A stretch of 64,000 nt of DNA from Tetracentron sinense (Eukaryota > Streptophyta > Magnoliopsida > Trochodendrales > Trochodendraceae): contig CM026557.1 of assembly GCA_015143295.1 (NCBI GenBank), positions 29,235,760 to 29,299,759 of the forward strand, given 5' to 3'. Below the pieces are notes generated by a model. That model ran no database searches. It was not told the DNA's origin and saw only the letters and a program-made list of their open reading frames with translations. The translations under genes were made by a program, and so were the position numbers. Positions 46,566 through 58,244 of the stretch are shown one piece after another (the stretch's first letter is position 1; every line of letters begins with the position of its first letter).

Positions 46566-46676
46566 GGTTCTGAGGGAGCTGCTGCTCCATTTGATGTTTG
46601 TGCTCCTGGTCCATGGGTGGAGGAGGAGTACGTCGAGGAGCCTTTGGAGGAACCTCCCGTAGAGGGTTATCAGTAG
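46566..46676 (+). other. Open acidic segment in solo LTR (PWVEEEY motif)
   Basis: The 36-codon segment contains PGPWVEEEYVEEPLEEPP and ends in TAG, as at 31821-31931. See the counterpart near 20060 for the shared motif. Confidence 0.5.
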
Positions 46677-47440
46677 GTGGTGTTAGATTCTGAGTGGATT
46701 AGCTGTGGGTGAGCATGAGTGATTATATCCATGTATTTTGGCGGGCATGTCCGCACTTTCTTTGTTTTGATTTCTTTGTATTAAAACTTGGACCATGTGT
46801 ATATACTTAGAGGTTTGTTAGACTTCCGCTGTGTCTTATAGTTATGCTTCCGCTGTTATCCTCTATTGTATATGCTCTGTGGGTGTTTTGCAGGTGGTTT
46901 GTCAAGCAAGTCATGTAAGTCATGATTTAGTCGTCCACGATTCACTCTAATTCCTAGGGTGGGTTTTGGGTCGCGACAGAATCATAGGAGTAAATGAATC
47001 TTAACTATAGTTAAAGACTGTTAAAAGGGACACATGATGACCTCAATGGCGTAACCGGACTCCAAGAAGTCCGGTTATAACCGTAGAGATTTCAAGTTTA
47101 TAGTCTATTGATAGATAATGAGTAAGGGGTAGTATGGGAATTAAATGAAATATTTTGTCTTATATGATTGTGATAAAGGTAGTTTGGGAATTAAAAAAAT
47201 TCAACTACGTTATTAGGGGGGCATTCTCAATGGCCTCGGATTGTCTCTGGCGAAGCCAGAAAGGGCTCTCGGGGTTCCATACATTGTGCGACAGTTGGCA
47301 TGAAAATGGGGAGAAGTCATTTCATTTTCTCCTCACAATTTTGACTTCTCCTCATTTGATATCTCTTCCCCTTATTATCACACACTTACCGCCACATATC
47401 ATATCCGGCCTGGAATAACCAGGGTATCCGGCCGGGTGGT

Positions 47441-49470
47441 TTGGTTTTTCGTGGAGGTCAAAAAGATGAGTTGTCAGGCGTGGCAGAGAAGCCAGCTGCT
47501 CTTGCTCAGAGTCAGAAGTCCTTGTTGACCCTTGATGATGTTAATCAGCTCTTGGAACATCAGCAGCGTGGGCCCGTTTCTGGGGTTGGTGATGCTTCGA
47601 TAAACGCTTCACGGACTCTTGATCCTGTGATCCCTGGTGGGACCCAGGGGGTTGATGGATCCCGAACTTACTTTTCCCTCCTTAACGATGTGGCCGATTG
47701 TCCTTCTGGCACCGAACCTCTTGGGAGTCTATCTTCCTTGGTAAGGAGTGGGATTTTTCTTAGTGCAGTGGGGCAGAGCACCGCTTCAGGGCCTTTAGCT
47801 ACTGAGCCGTCCTCAGGAGCTGTGGAAGTCACACCCCTGATAGTGCTCTGGGTGACTCGAATTCTTTACTCTGAAAGGAGGTTTTGCAGTGAAATACGTT
47901 GCCTCATAGGGAAGCGCTTGGTGGTTGTCGAGATCATCCTCTTGAGGGTCTCGTTGTGGAGAGTGACTCTCATGCAGTTCAGGCGCAGTAGCTAGACGCT
48001 CAGGCAGGTGTTGGGGGGGTGGAGAGGGTTGTTTGGAGCATCATCTCATGGGGCGTCTGATCACTCCCTTTCATTCGTCCCACCTGTGGTAAGGGATGGA
48101 AAATTTATCAGTGAACGCCCTGAATCTGATATCCAGAAGGATTTGTTCGGATGGAAGAATACGTTAGTTGGGTGTTTCCTAGGACCCAAACCATCTTCAC
48201 TATCAAGAACTCGATTAGTAGAATGTGGCAGTTGAAAGGCGAGGTCGAAATCATTGCGCTGGAAAGCGGATACTACCTATTCAAGTTGTCGTGCTTGGAG
48301 GATAAAGATCGGATTTTAGAGGGTGGACCTGTTGGATATTTTAAAGAAAAATAAACCATAATTTTTTTGTTTTGAAAACAAAGTATGTTTTTTTGAAAGT
48401 TGCTTTTTCAAAGCAAAAGTTTAGTCCCACATTGGAAAACTACCAATACTTTGACAAGTATATATAAGATAGTGTTGGAAGAAGGCTTGGGCCTTCAAGG
48501 GGCATTCAAATTTGTTACTCATACCCACTATGCTAAATGTCAAACCATTATGCTAAACCACACACACGCGCGCGCGTGCCGAGTCGAGTCGGTCGGGTGG
48601 CCGGGCCGGGCCTGGCCGAGCTGGGCTGGGTTGGGTTGGGTTATAAGATCTAAATGATTATTTTTTAATCACTTTTTGTTTAAACTTTTTTTAATTAAAA
48701 CCAAAACAGTTTTAAATTTAAATCATAACTGTTTTATGACTGTTGGGTTAGTTTATGACTGTTGGGTTAGTTAATGACTGTTGGGCCTTTTTCAAACCTT
48801 TGTGACTTTCCGAAAAGGTGCCTTTAATTCTTTAAATAAGAATATTTTCATTTCACAAAAAACTTAGTTTTTTACTCCCTGTCTCTGAGCAAATTCTGTG
48901 TTCTGGAACAGACTTAGTACAACAAACTAATTCTATAAAACAGCATCCAAAGCAGTGTCCGTTGTATCCTGGAATTGGTTCGTTGTACCCTTTTGCTGAC
49001 TCTGTTGTGGGGGTGAATACAGTTTAAAGAAAGTATAGCCTACGCCTCAGACTTGCTTGCTGTATTTCTGTGATTTCTAAAACCTTTTTTCCAACAGGAC
49101 CTTGGCGTGTTCGGCAAGCAGTTTTGATCCTCCGAGAATGGAATAGGCATCTCAAGTTAGATAAGGTGGAGATTAATGACATACCAATTTGGGTTCGAAT
49201 ATACAGCTTGCCATTGTTCTTGTGGAATAGAGATTGCCTAGGTGCTATTGGAAGCCTTATTGGAAACCCTCTCAGTGTGGACAGACCTACTTTAGCGCAC
49301 AAGTGTATGGACTATGCAAGAGTGTCTATTGAAGTTAGAGGGGACAAAGAACTGCCTAAAGAACTACACTTTAGTCTGAATGGTATTGAGGACATCCATA
49401 TTAATCTAGGATATGATTGGAACCCTCCTCGTTGTGTTTTTGGTCATACTTCTGAACAATGCAGATAGGG
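47441..49470 (+). pseudogene. LINE ORF1: DUF4283 and zinc-knuckle protein, split by an LTR
   Basis: Plant L1 ORF1 proteins bind element RNA. After a low-complexity N-terminus (47441-48000), a DUF4283-type region reads SISRMWQLKGEVEIIALESG and KLSCLEDKDRILEGGP to about 48325. After the solo LTR it resumes with REWNRHLKLDKVEINDIPIW, then VRIYSLPLFLW, and RPTLAHKCMDYARVSIEV (49101-49400). It ends near PPRCVFGHTSEQC, a CCHC knuckle that seems to have lost a few residues. Frames change several times in the N-terminal part, and the LTR destroys the gene. Confidence 0.82.
48330..49096 (+). repeat. Solo LTR, probably Ty1/copia type
   Basis: TGTTGGATATT...CCAACA is flanked by GGACC at 48325-48329 and 49097-49101. 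At 767 bp it is shorter than the Ty3 LTRs here. It has a TATATATAAG box at 48459-48468, AGTCCCACATTGG upstream and a GC-rich CACACGCGCG...GGGTTGGG tract near 48560-48640. The copia assignment rests on size, TGTTGG/CCAACA ends and general wording; no internal genes remain to test it. Confidence 0.87.
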
Positions 49471-50064
49471 CAAGGATGGAGGGCTGGACATTTTGGATAG
49501 GAAGGCTAAGCGTAGGAGTCGTAGTCGTTCTCGCATGCCTGTACCCAAACATACTTGGCCTACTGTGCAACAGCCCAAGAATCCGACTAATAGGGAGGAA
49601 AAATATCCGGAAGGCGAGGAGAAGTCAAAGGAAAATGAAGAGGTGGTGGAGGAGTCTAATGAGATTGAGCCTATGATGGTTACAGAAATGCCATGCTGGA
49701 AGAGGACCCTAGGAGGAGAGGAAGAGGTATGGCAACATGGGAAACCATGCCTAAAAAATCCAAGAGCAAGGAATTACCTACGGAGCAACACTCCAGGGTG
49801 GAGAGTCCTAATCGGTTTGTAGCGCTTAGAGCTGGAGAAATCGATGTTGATCCGCTCGAACCTGACCAGTTAGACCTGCAGGGACGAGGGGGAGAGTCTC
49901 AGGGAAACCACGGGACACGAACTATGTTGGCTAGGGAGTATACTAAAATGGGCAGTGGCATTGATGGTGCTGTAGGCACTAATGTAGATAATCCCAGCAC
50001 CTGAGTTGTGTTGGGGGTGGGCTTGGATGTTGTTCTTTTTGTCCTATCTTGTTTTTTGTTTTCC

Positions 50065-53000
50065 ATGTTAATCAGTTCTTGGAATGTTAGAGGGCTCAAT
50101 AGCTCTCTCAGACAGAAAGATACTCGGGATTTTTTGACAAAAACTAAGGTTAGCTTTGTTGGTCTGCTTGAAACAAAGATCAGGGAGGAGAATGCGAACA
50201 AAGTTATGAAGAAGGTAGCACCTACTTGGGCGCGGTTCGATAATTATTCTATTGTGCCGAATGGTAGGATTTGGATCATATGGGATTCTGCGAAGCTAAC
50301 GGTGACCCCAGTGCACTTAGCTGACCAATTTATACACTGCATGGTTATGAGATCGGATTGGTTATCCCCCATTATGGTTACCGTCGTGTATGGCTCTAAC
50401 TTATTTTCTCAATGTGATAACATGTGGCACGGAATATCAAGGTTTGCTAGATCCCATAAAATGGCTTGGATGGTTCTTGGCGACTTCAATACTATCCTGT
50501 ATAGCTCGGAAAAGAGGGGAGGTAATATAGTGCCACTAAGATTACTAGAACCAGGGAAAAGCTGCCTTGATGACGCGAATTTATCAGATCTTAAATGGAA
50601 GGGGGGCATGTTCTCTTGGTCGAATGGTAGCATTGGGCCAGGGCGTATATCTTGCAAACTGGATAGATGTCTGGTCAATTCAGAATGGAACCATAGATTT
50701 CCTGAAGCAGGAGGCCTTTTAAGGGTGGGAATACATCCGATCACTCCCAGATTGTTGCTAGATTCCATTTTGAAACTCAAAGACCTGGTAAGGCTTTCAA
50801 ATTTTACAACTTTTGAACTACTCATGAAGACTTCCTAACTATTGTCTCTAAAGCTTGGATGACTGAGGTGCATGGGACCCCTATGTTTAAGCTTGTGTCT
50901 AAGTTGCGAAAGGTCAAGGTAGCGCTTAAAGAGTAGAGCTGTAGAACTTTTGGTCACCTCCAAAAGCAGGTGGCAGATTGCCGAGCTAACTTGGAAGAGA
51001 TCTCCCTCAAGCTGAATTTGGAACCATTTAATGCGTCTTATCAGTTAGATCATCGGACTGCTAAACAAAAATTGGTGGAGCTCCTAAAATGGGAGGAAGC
51101 CGAGCTATGGCAGAAATCCCATGTGAATTGGTTAAAGCTTGGGGACTCCAACAATGCATTTTTCTATAAAACTCTTTGTGCCCCGAAGAAGCAGGAATAG
51201 AATTGACTCTATCCAAATTAGTGGGTGAACCACCATTACAGACGCCAAGTAGATTGCCCTAGAAGCAGTCCACTACTTCTCCAACATCTTACAAGGTAAT
51301 CAACTTCATACTCAAGCCCAGTTTGATTTTCATACCGTGAACTCCTTAAACGAGGATGAGCCAGACTTGTTGTGCGGTCCTATCTTGATGGAGGAGATAA
51401 AAGCTTCCATGTTTAGTTCCGATGGAGAGAAAGCGCCAGGCCCCGATGGTTTTACTGCTAAATTTTTCCAGCATTGTTGGTCTATTGTTAGCCAAGATGT
51501 TTCGAGAGCAGTCCTGAGTTTCTTTGACAATGGGAAGCTATTGGGGGAGGTGAATGCTATGCTGATCTCTTTAATTCCAAAAGTGGACAGGCCATGTTCC
51601 TTTAGTGACTTTCGACCGATCTCTGTTTGCAATGTCATTTATAGATGCATATCTAAAATCTTAGTTAGTAGACTACAACGTGTGATGCCTTCCATTGTTG
51701 GACCAAACCAGTCTGCTATTATTAAAGGGCGTCGTATTACGGAAAATATCTTGCTGTGCCAAAGCCTTGTCCATAACTACCACCTCCACAAAGGTAGGCC
51801 GAGGATTGCAATCAAACTGGACATCCGGAAAGCGTACGATTCGGTAAGCTGGAAATTTCTAGAGGAAGCAATGATTAAAATGGGGTTCCCTTGGATCTTT
51901 ATTGACCGCATAATGGCTTTGATCACGGGTGCGAAATATGCTGTGATGATTAATGGAAAGAGGGAGGGTTTCTTTGGCTGTGGTCGGGGATTAAAACAAG
52001 GTGATCCCATCTCTCCATACCTTTTTATGATTGTAATGCAGGTTCTATCGTATGACCTTGATTCCAGAGCCCGTGCCAGTTTACTCAATCCACACCCCAT
52101 GTGCACTACTCCTCTGATCACCCACCTTTGCTTTGCTGACGGTATTATCATATTTGCTGAAGCCAATATTGGGTCTATCACAAGTGTCAAAGTAAAGCTC
52201 TTGACAATTTCAAAAGCTCCGGCCTCGATATCAACGCCAACAAATCTCAATTTTTTGTGAGTAATGTGACTAGCAAAAATGTACACATGATCAAGCGTGT
52301 TCTCGGTATAAATAAAGGGAACTTGCCTGTGAAATATCTGGGGGTTCCATTATCTACTACCCGGCTTACGAAGAGAGACTGCACGCCCCTGATTGAGAAG
52401 ATTCAGAGTCGTATGGTGTCATGGAAACACAGAAGTCTATCTTATGCAGGTAGAATAGAACTTATCAAGGCTGTTTTGGGAAGCTTTCCGCTATTTTGGT
52501 GTAATGTGTTCATGCTACCTAAAGCCACAGCTAGAACTATAGAAAGTATATTTGCTAGATTCCTATGGGGGGTATTGACATGGATAAACGATGTCACAAG
52601 GTGGCCTGGAAAACAATTTGTATGCCGAGAACCGAAGGTGGCCTTGGCTTAAGGCGACTAGAAGACTGGAACAAAAGTGCACTTATGAGAAGAGTGTGGG
52701 AGCTGGTCAGCACTAAAGAGTCTCTTTGGGTTCGGTGGTTCGCCAACAAATTCTTAAGATGTAACTCCATTTGGACCATGAGCATGCCATATTCGCCTTC
52801 CTGGAGTGTTCACAGTATCCTTAATGTGCAGCATCAAACTGAGCTTGAAGTGCTCCATTTGATTGGGAATGGGCAATCCACTCGGGTGTGGTTGGACCCT
52901 TGGCACCCTCGAGGTATTCTCATACACCAAAGTTGGCACATCAGATTTCCTATGAATGGTATTGGGAGGAATGCTACTATCATTAGTCTCAGAGACGGAA

Positions 53001-54222
53001 ATTGTTGGGATCTCCCTATCCCAACTGAACCAGATCTTTTAGAGGCTTGGGATGAGATCAATGATATCCAGACTATAGATTCTGACGCCGTAGACAAAAT
53101 AATTGGAAACCAGATCCTCATGGGGTATTCACATTTAGATCAGCTTGGGAGTTTATTAGACCACGTAGTGGAGTGGTTCGATGGCATGATCTAACATGGT
53201 ACACTGGAAATATACCTCGGCATGCTTTTATCCTTTGGTTGGCTATAAAGGAGGCTCTGATGACGAGAGACAAGTTAATGGCTTGGGGCATCACTACTGA
53301 TGACCGGTGTTTACTATGTACTGGTGATCATGAGGATCACTCTCACATTTTTGTGCGGTGTCCTTATTCCAACAGAGTTTGGAAAGATCTAGCCCAGAGA
53401 GCGCAACTTCAACCACGTAACTTCACTTCATTTAGATGCATGATTCAGTGGTATAGCCGTAGATGGCATGGTAAGAGCTTTGCTAACTAGATCTGTAAGG
53501 TGGTGCTAGGAGCTTTTGTTTACCATATTTGGGCGGAGAGAAACAGGAGGAGAGTTAACAATACTGGAATGCAATCTAATATCCTTAGCCTCCACATTAT
53601 GGAGGAAGTGTCCCTAAAGGTTGGAGGAGATTTGAATTGGGCCAAGGACTGCCCTCGGAATAGATCCCTGGCTGATGTTTGGCAATTAAGGTTGAAATGG
53701 CGTTCTAAAACTTTTGTTTGGGTCTCGTGGCGGCCTCCAGAACCGGGTGTTATTACAGTGTATACAGATGGAGCATTGTCACCTACCCATCAAGGCTATG
53801 GGTGCATTTTTAGGAATCATGCTGGCAAGGTTGTTCATGCATTGGCCGGGGGTAGTAACTCTAACTCAGTTCTGGAATTGGAGCTGCTGGCCGTGAAGAG
53901 GGGGCTTGAGGAAGCTAATAGAATGAACTTGATGCACATCCATGTGGAGTCTAACTCTTCTTGGGCGGTTCGTTGTATATCCAAGGCATGTGCATGGCCT
54001 TGGAAATGTACTCAAATTCTGATGGATATTGAAGTTCTCATTAGAAACTTTGGAAGATTCGCCATTAGGTTTGTGCCTCGTGAAACGAACAAGGCCGCTG
54101 ATTTTTTATCCAAGTTTTGTAACTCTCCTAGTGAGATTTCCCTTACTATTGATGATTTCCCCCTAGCTCTAGCTAAAATAGTTAGTGACGATGCCAGGGG
54201 ACATCAATATTTAAAATTGTAA
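50065..54222 (+). pseudogene. LINE ORF2: endonuclease, RT, zf-RVT, RNase H, with lost RT Asp
   Basis: The endonuclease is nearly whole: SSWNVRGLN near 50074, LLETKIRE, VVYGSN, MVLGDFNTIL near 50470, and SDHSQIV by frameshift near 50738. RT motifs are KAPGPDGF near 51430, FRPISVCNVIYRC near 51610 and FADG at 52132-52143, where FADD is expected, so a catalytic Asp is missing. zf-RVT spans about 53200-53440 and RNase H about 53750-54120 (YTDGALS, LELELLAV, VESNSS, NKAADFLSKF). Breaks include a stop near 50936, frameshifts near 50738, 51190, 52255, 52600 and 53170, and a TAG at 53488-53490. Confidence 0.9.
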
Positions 54223-54413
54223 CTCTTTTGTTTCTTTTATTTATCTAGTTGGGGTCTGCCTAACCCCAGCTTTCCTCTCCCCAAAAAAAATGAGTGGAGA
54301 ATTCAAAATCATGGGCCTCATGATTTTGACTTCTCCACCACTTGTCCCCTATTCTATGGAACTATACAAGCTATTTCTGGCTTCACCAGAGACAATCCGA
54401 GGCCATTCTCAAT

Positions 54414-54719
54414 ATATCAATGATATGATAGATAGATAGATGAGAGGAGTAATTTTGGAATTGATGAAAGTTTAATCAACGCCATCCCTTTTATATTAGT
54501 AAGGAATGAGAGAGAGGAATGAGAAAGAGACTGAGAAGAGGGACCTGAGTGAGGGAATATTGAAAGAATTAGGGAATATTTTAGGTATGAAAACTTGAGG
54601 GACATTTTGGATAAAAAAAAATTGTGAGAGACACATTGCTTATTAAAATATGATGTTGGGACATTTTAAGAACCAAAAAGTTTTAAAGACATTTTGGGTA
54701 TAGCAAAGAAAGGGGGCAG
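54414..54719. other. No recognised gene
   Basis: The stretch holds AT-rich and GA-rich text (GAGAGAGGAATGAGAAAGAG near 54508). No gene or terminus was found. Confidence 0.45.
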
Positions 54720-55529
54720 GCAGGGCCTTGGCGAGACGATCTACTATCGGAGCATTTTTTCAAGAGAGCGAGGAGTCCAGTTACACCACTGAAGTTGTCA
54801 TGTGTCCCTTTTAAAACTACTTAACCGTGATTAAGATTCACTCACCCCTAGGGTTCACCCACTTATCCTTGGTTTTTAGAAAAAAAAATATGAAACTTTT
54901 TTTACTCAAGGAGTAATTGAATTTTAACCAAGGTTTAAAAGAAAATAATATTTTTTTGAGAAACCAAGAATAAGTGGGTGAACCCTAGGGGTCTGTGAAT
55001 CTTAACCACAATCGGAGTCCCATTACGCCTTTGAGGTTGCCACGTGTTTGTTTTGACACCCCTTAATTGGGAAGCAAATCATTTGTGTAGACCTTGGGAT
55101 CTTCCCTGTGGCCATGAGTGTTGGAAGGCCAGAATCAATTGTAGGGATTTAACAGTTGTAACCACCTGTTGGAGAAATCCTAGCCTTCAAAAACGCTGGC
55201 CACAGGGAAGAATTCAGGGAAGAGCACAGAGGATATGAATCCCCTTAGTGGTTGAGATTCATCTACTCCTAGAGTTCACCCATCTATCCTTAGTTTTTCG
55301 AAAAAAATTATTAATTTTTTAAACCTTAGTTAAAATTCACTAATTCAGATTAATTTTTTTCATATTTTTTTCTAAAATCTAAGGATAAGTTAGTGAACCT
55401 TTGGAAAGGGTGAATCTTAACCACAGTTAAGTGGTGTCAAGAGAGACACATGACAACCTCAACGGCGTAACGGGACTCTAAGGAGTCTGGTTATAACCAT
55501 AGTGAATTTCAAGCCTAATAGATAGAGAA
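54720..55529. repeat. Foldback MITE family copies
   Basis: Two inverted pairs of GATTCACTCACCCCTAG / CTAGGGGTCTGTGAATC and GATTCATCTACTCCTAG-type text surround AT-rich centres (54830-55010 and 55250-55430). GTCCAGTTACACCACT (about 54775) and CGTAACGGGACTCTAAGGAG (about 55465) are the family's outer ends. A second inverted piece with TTCCCTGTGGCC / GGCCACAGGGAA lies between them (55100-55210). No coding sequence. Confidence 0.75.
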
Positions 55530-55537
55530 TTTCAACT

Positions 55538-58202
55538 TTGATCACACTCATTCCAAAAGTGGCCAGACCAAACACCTTCGCGGATTTTCGGCCCATCTCT
55601 CTTTGCAATACCATTTACAAATGCATCTCAAAAATTCTGGCAAGGAGATTAAAGCTAGTCCTCCCTTCTATTATCAGTGCCAACCAATCCGCTTTCATCA
55701 AGGGCCGCAACATCTCCGATTGTATTCTCCTAACTCATGAGCTGGTTAGGAACTATCATCGTGATAAAGGGACCTCTCGAAGTGCTATCAAGATAGATCT
55801 CAAGAAAGCTTTTGATACTGTTCGCTGGGACTACATTATTACCATGCTGCAAATGATGGAATTCCCACCCACTTTCATCCACTGGCTATTACCGTGTTTT
55901 ACCACTCCAAGCTTTTCCGTTGTCATAAATGGAACTCCCCAAGGATATTTCAGAAGTTCCCGAGGGCTGCGTCAAGGAGATCCTCTCTCCCCCCCTCCTC
56001 TTTGTCATAGCCATGGAAGGTTTCTCGGCTCTCCTGGATCAAGCTATGCATGCCAGACTGATCAAACCCCATCCCAGGTGTGAAAATCCCTTAATCTCGC
56101 ACATTAGTTTTGCTGATGATTTGTTTGTCTTCCTTAAAGCAGACCTTTCTTCGGTGACCAAGCTCGGCAGCATACTAAATACTTTTTCTTCCTTATCGGG
56201 CCTGCATCCAAATCACCAGAAGAGTCAAATGTTTTTTGCTGGAACATCTACACTCCTCAAATCAGCTTTCAAGCGAATCTTAAACTTCCGGATTGGAACG
56301 CTGCCAGTTAAGTATTTGGGATTGCCGCTAATTTCAGGGCGTCTAACTGCCTCTCATTGTCAACCACTGATTGATAGGATTCTCACCAAAATCCAAAGCT
56401 GGAAAACCCATTTCTTATCTTATGCGGGTCATGCTGAGCTTATCAAATCGGTGTTAAACAGCCTTCATATTTACTGGACAAAACTTCTCATCCTCCCTAA
56501 AGCTATATCCAAGCATATAGAACAAATCTTCTGCAAATTTCTTTGGTCTGGCCCAGATCTTCGGAGGAAAATTCATCCAATTGCCTGGTCGGTTGTCTGC
56601 TGTCCCAAGTTAGAGGGAGGATTGGGGATTAGAAAATTATCAGAGTGGAACAAAGCTGGAATGCTCAGGCAAGTCTGGAGCATAGTGACTCGTGTGGACA
56701 GTCTATGGGTCAAATGGTGCTATGCTAAGTTGATTCGAAATAAATTCTTTTGGACTATCAAATGCCCTTCTGACTGCTCCTGGATATGGCGAAAGCTTCT
56801 CCAATCCCGCCACCTTGCAAAAGGTATTATCACCCACTCTGTCTCCAACGGAGCTAATACCTATCTATGGCATGACCCGTGGCACCCTATGGGCATTCTC
56901 TATGATCGTTTTGGTCACCGTATACAGTATGATTCAGGCCTACCTAGCGATGCTACCGTAGCCACCATTCTGTCAAATTCTGAATGGGATACACCTCCAG
57001 CAATCTCAATTGATCTTCTCACTATCTGGAACGAGTTACACAAGATTGAAATCAATTCTTCTTTGAATTCAGATCGAATCATCTGGACTGCAAACAGTAC
57101 AGGCACCTACTCTCTTAAATCAACATGGAATAGCATTCGAGTTCATAACCACTCTCTCCCGAGGTGGTCTCTGCTTTGGTCAGGTCAGTACATACCTCGG
57201 CAATCTTTTATCTCCTGGCTAGCGCTCTCGAATAGCCTCCAAACTCAGGATCGCCTTTTAAGGCTCAACATCTTAACTCGCTCAAGATGTGTATTTTGCT
57301 GGGCTTCAACGGAAAATACAGCACATATTTTTTTTGCATGCAGCTTCTCCTATCAGATTTGGAAACATGTTTTACAGCTCTGCGGTTACCCCTCTCACTT
57401 GATTCTCCCTTGGGACCGTGAGGTTGAATGGGCGGCAAAGGAATTCCATGGTCTAAATCTAATCCAGAATATCAAACGAGTTGCGTTTTGTGCCACCATA
57501 TATCACATCTGGGCTGAACGAAACAACAGAATTTTCATGAACTCTTCCAAACACCCTTAGCAAGTTCTTCACAGCATCATCACAGACACTAGATTCAAGA
57601 TCAGCGCCTCAACTGATCAAGTGGAAGACACAGACTGCAACAGAACTTTTCTTTCAAAATGGCAGCTCTTCCCTCGCTACTTTCATAAGCCCCAGCTGTG
57701 GTGTACCTGGTCACCACCACCATTTGATCATTGGGCCCTTAACAGTGACGGATCCGTCAGAGCTGGAGGAGCAGGTTTTGGGGGTATCATACGGAACCAC
57801 AGAGGCGATCCCTTGGTTGCCTTTGCTACCGGGATAGAAGAATCGGATATTCTCAAGTTAGAAATCATGGCAATCGCGCGTGGTCTAGAAATTGCAAAGG
57901 ATTATGGAGTTCAAAACCTCGTAATTGATTCTGATTCCTTACAAGCTACTAGACTTCTCTCCTCTTCGCTTGAACCCCCTTGGACTTTAAGTAACCTCAT
58001 AGCTTACTGCAAACACCTCTTGGCAGATTTTTCCTCATTCACCATTCATCATATATGGCGAGAAAGCAACGCAGGAGCTGATTTTTTGGCAAAATTTTGT
58101 ACTTCTATCTCTTCTATAGTTCTTATCCCTTGTGAATTCCCCTTTGTCCTTTCTTCTATTCTTGAGAAGGATAGAGTGGGCTGTAAATTCCTAAGATTGT
58201 AA
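55538..58202 (+). pseudogene. LINE ORF2 (RT to RNase H), one frameshift and one stop
   Basis: The RT starts at LIPKVARPNTF and has FRPISLCNTIYKC near 55590 and FADDLFVF near 56110 intact. An extra base in the C-run near 55990 shifts the frame. From 55929 the second frame runs to a TAG at 57558-57560 and then continues in the same frame to 58202. zf-RVT (about 57110-57380) and RNase H with NSDGS, LKLEIMAI, IDSDS and NAGADFLAKF (about 57740-58110) are whole. Length and order match the copy at 1-4102. Confidence 0.92.
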
Positions 58203-58227
58203 TTCTTCTTCTTTTATATATCGGGTC

Positions 58228-58244
58228 GGGGTCCGCCTAACCCC
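58228..58244 (+). other. LINE 3'-end hairpin (copy at 55530)
   Basis: GGGGTCCGCCTAACCCC is identical to the hairpin at 4064-4080 and 34996-35012. Confidence 0.7.

Larger units (their letters stand above)
44656..46978 (+). repeat. Solo LTR, Tekay-like second family
   Basis: The LTR begins TGTAGAGCCCC and ends CGCGACA, flanked by GAATC at 44651-44655 and 46979-46983. The first part shares only short phrases with the Tekay LTR (TTGAATCGTCAAAATCGGAC and GAGTCAAAAGTTATGGC), while the second half resembles 30540-32231. It holds a palindrome cluster, a hairpin minisatellite, the conserved stem-loop (46526-46546) and the PWVEEEY segment (46566-46676). No internal retroelement genes remain. Confidence 0.93.
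42730..47095. mobile_element. Foldback MITE family block split by a LINE and a solo LTR
   Basis: The pieces 42730-43041, 44536-44655 and 46984-47095 carry the MITE family wording: GTCCAGTTACGCCACT, GTTAAGATTCACCCACCC, TTATCCTTTGTTTTTAG and its inverted forms, and ACCGGACTCC...GGTTATAACC at the right end. The text joins smoothly across each insertion (GGTTAAG to ATTCACCC, and GTGAATC to ATAGGAG). The LINE and the LTR therefore both inserted into this MITE block. Confidence 0.8.
47420..54290 (+). mobile_element. Long L1-type LINE with ORF1 and ORF2, decayed
   Basis: This is the only LINE here with a visible ORF1. The 5' limit is approximate and lies just after the left MITE piece. The 3' end has the hairpin GGGGTCTGCCTAACCCC (54251-54267) and an A-run (54283-54290). 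It is a distinct subfamily from the copies at 1 and 55530, yet shares their tail hairpin. A solo LTR at 48330-49096 splits ORF1. With roughly eight breaks in ORF2 it cannot move. Confidence 0.9.
47232..54404. mobile_element. Mutator-like MITE hosting a LINE
   Basis: ATTCTCAAT is duplicated at 47223-47231 and 54405-54413 (9 bp). Both ends share GGCCTCGGATTGTCTCTGG then YGAAGCCAGAAA as inverted repeats. Once the LINE is set aside, only about 300 bp of MITE sequence remains, at 47232 to about 47415 and 54291-54404. It includes GGAGAAGTC-type inverted text but no transposase. The 9-bp duplication and long TIR indicate a Mutator-type element. Confidence 0.88.

Noticed and set aside
47232-54404. 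Large autonomous Mutator element carrying genes
   Set aside because: All coding sequence inside belongs to a LINE with its own tail; no Mutator transposase is present.
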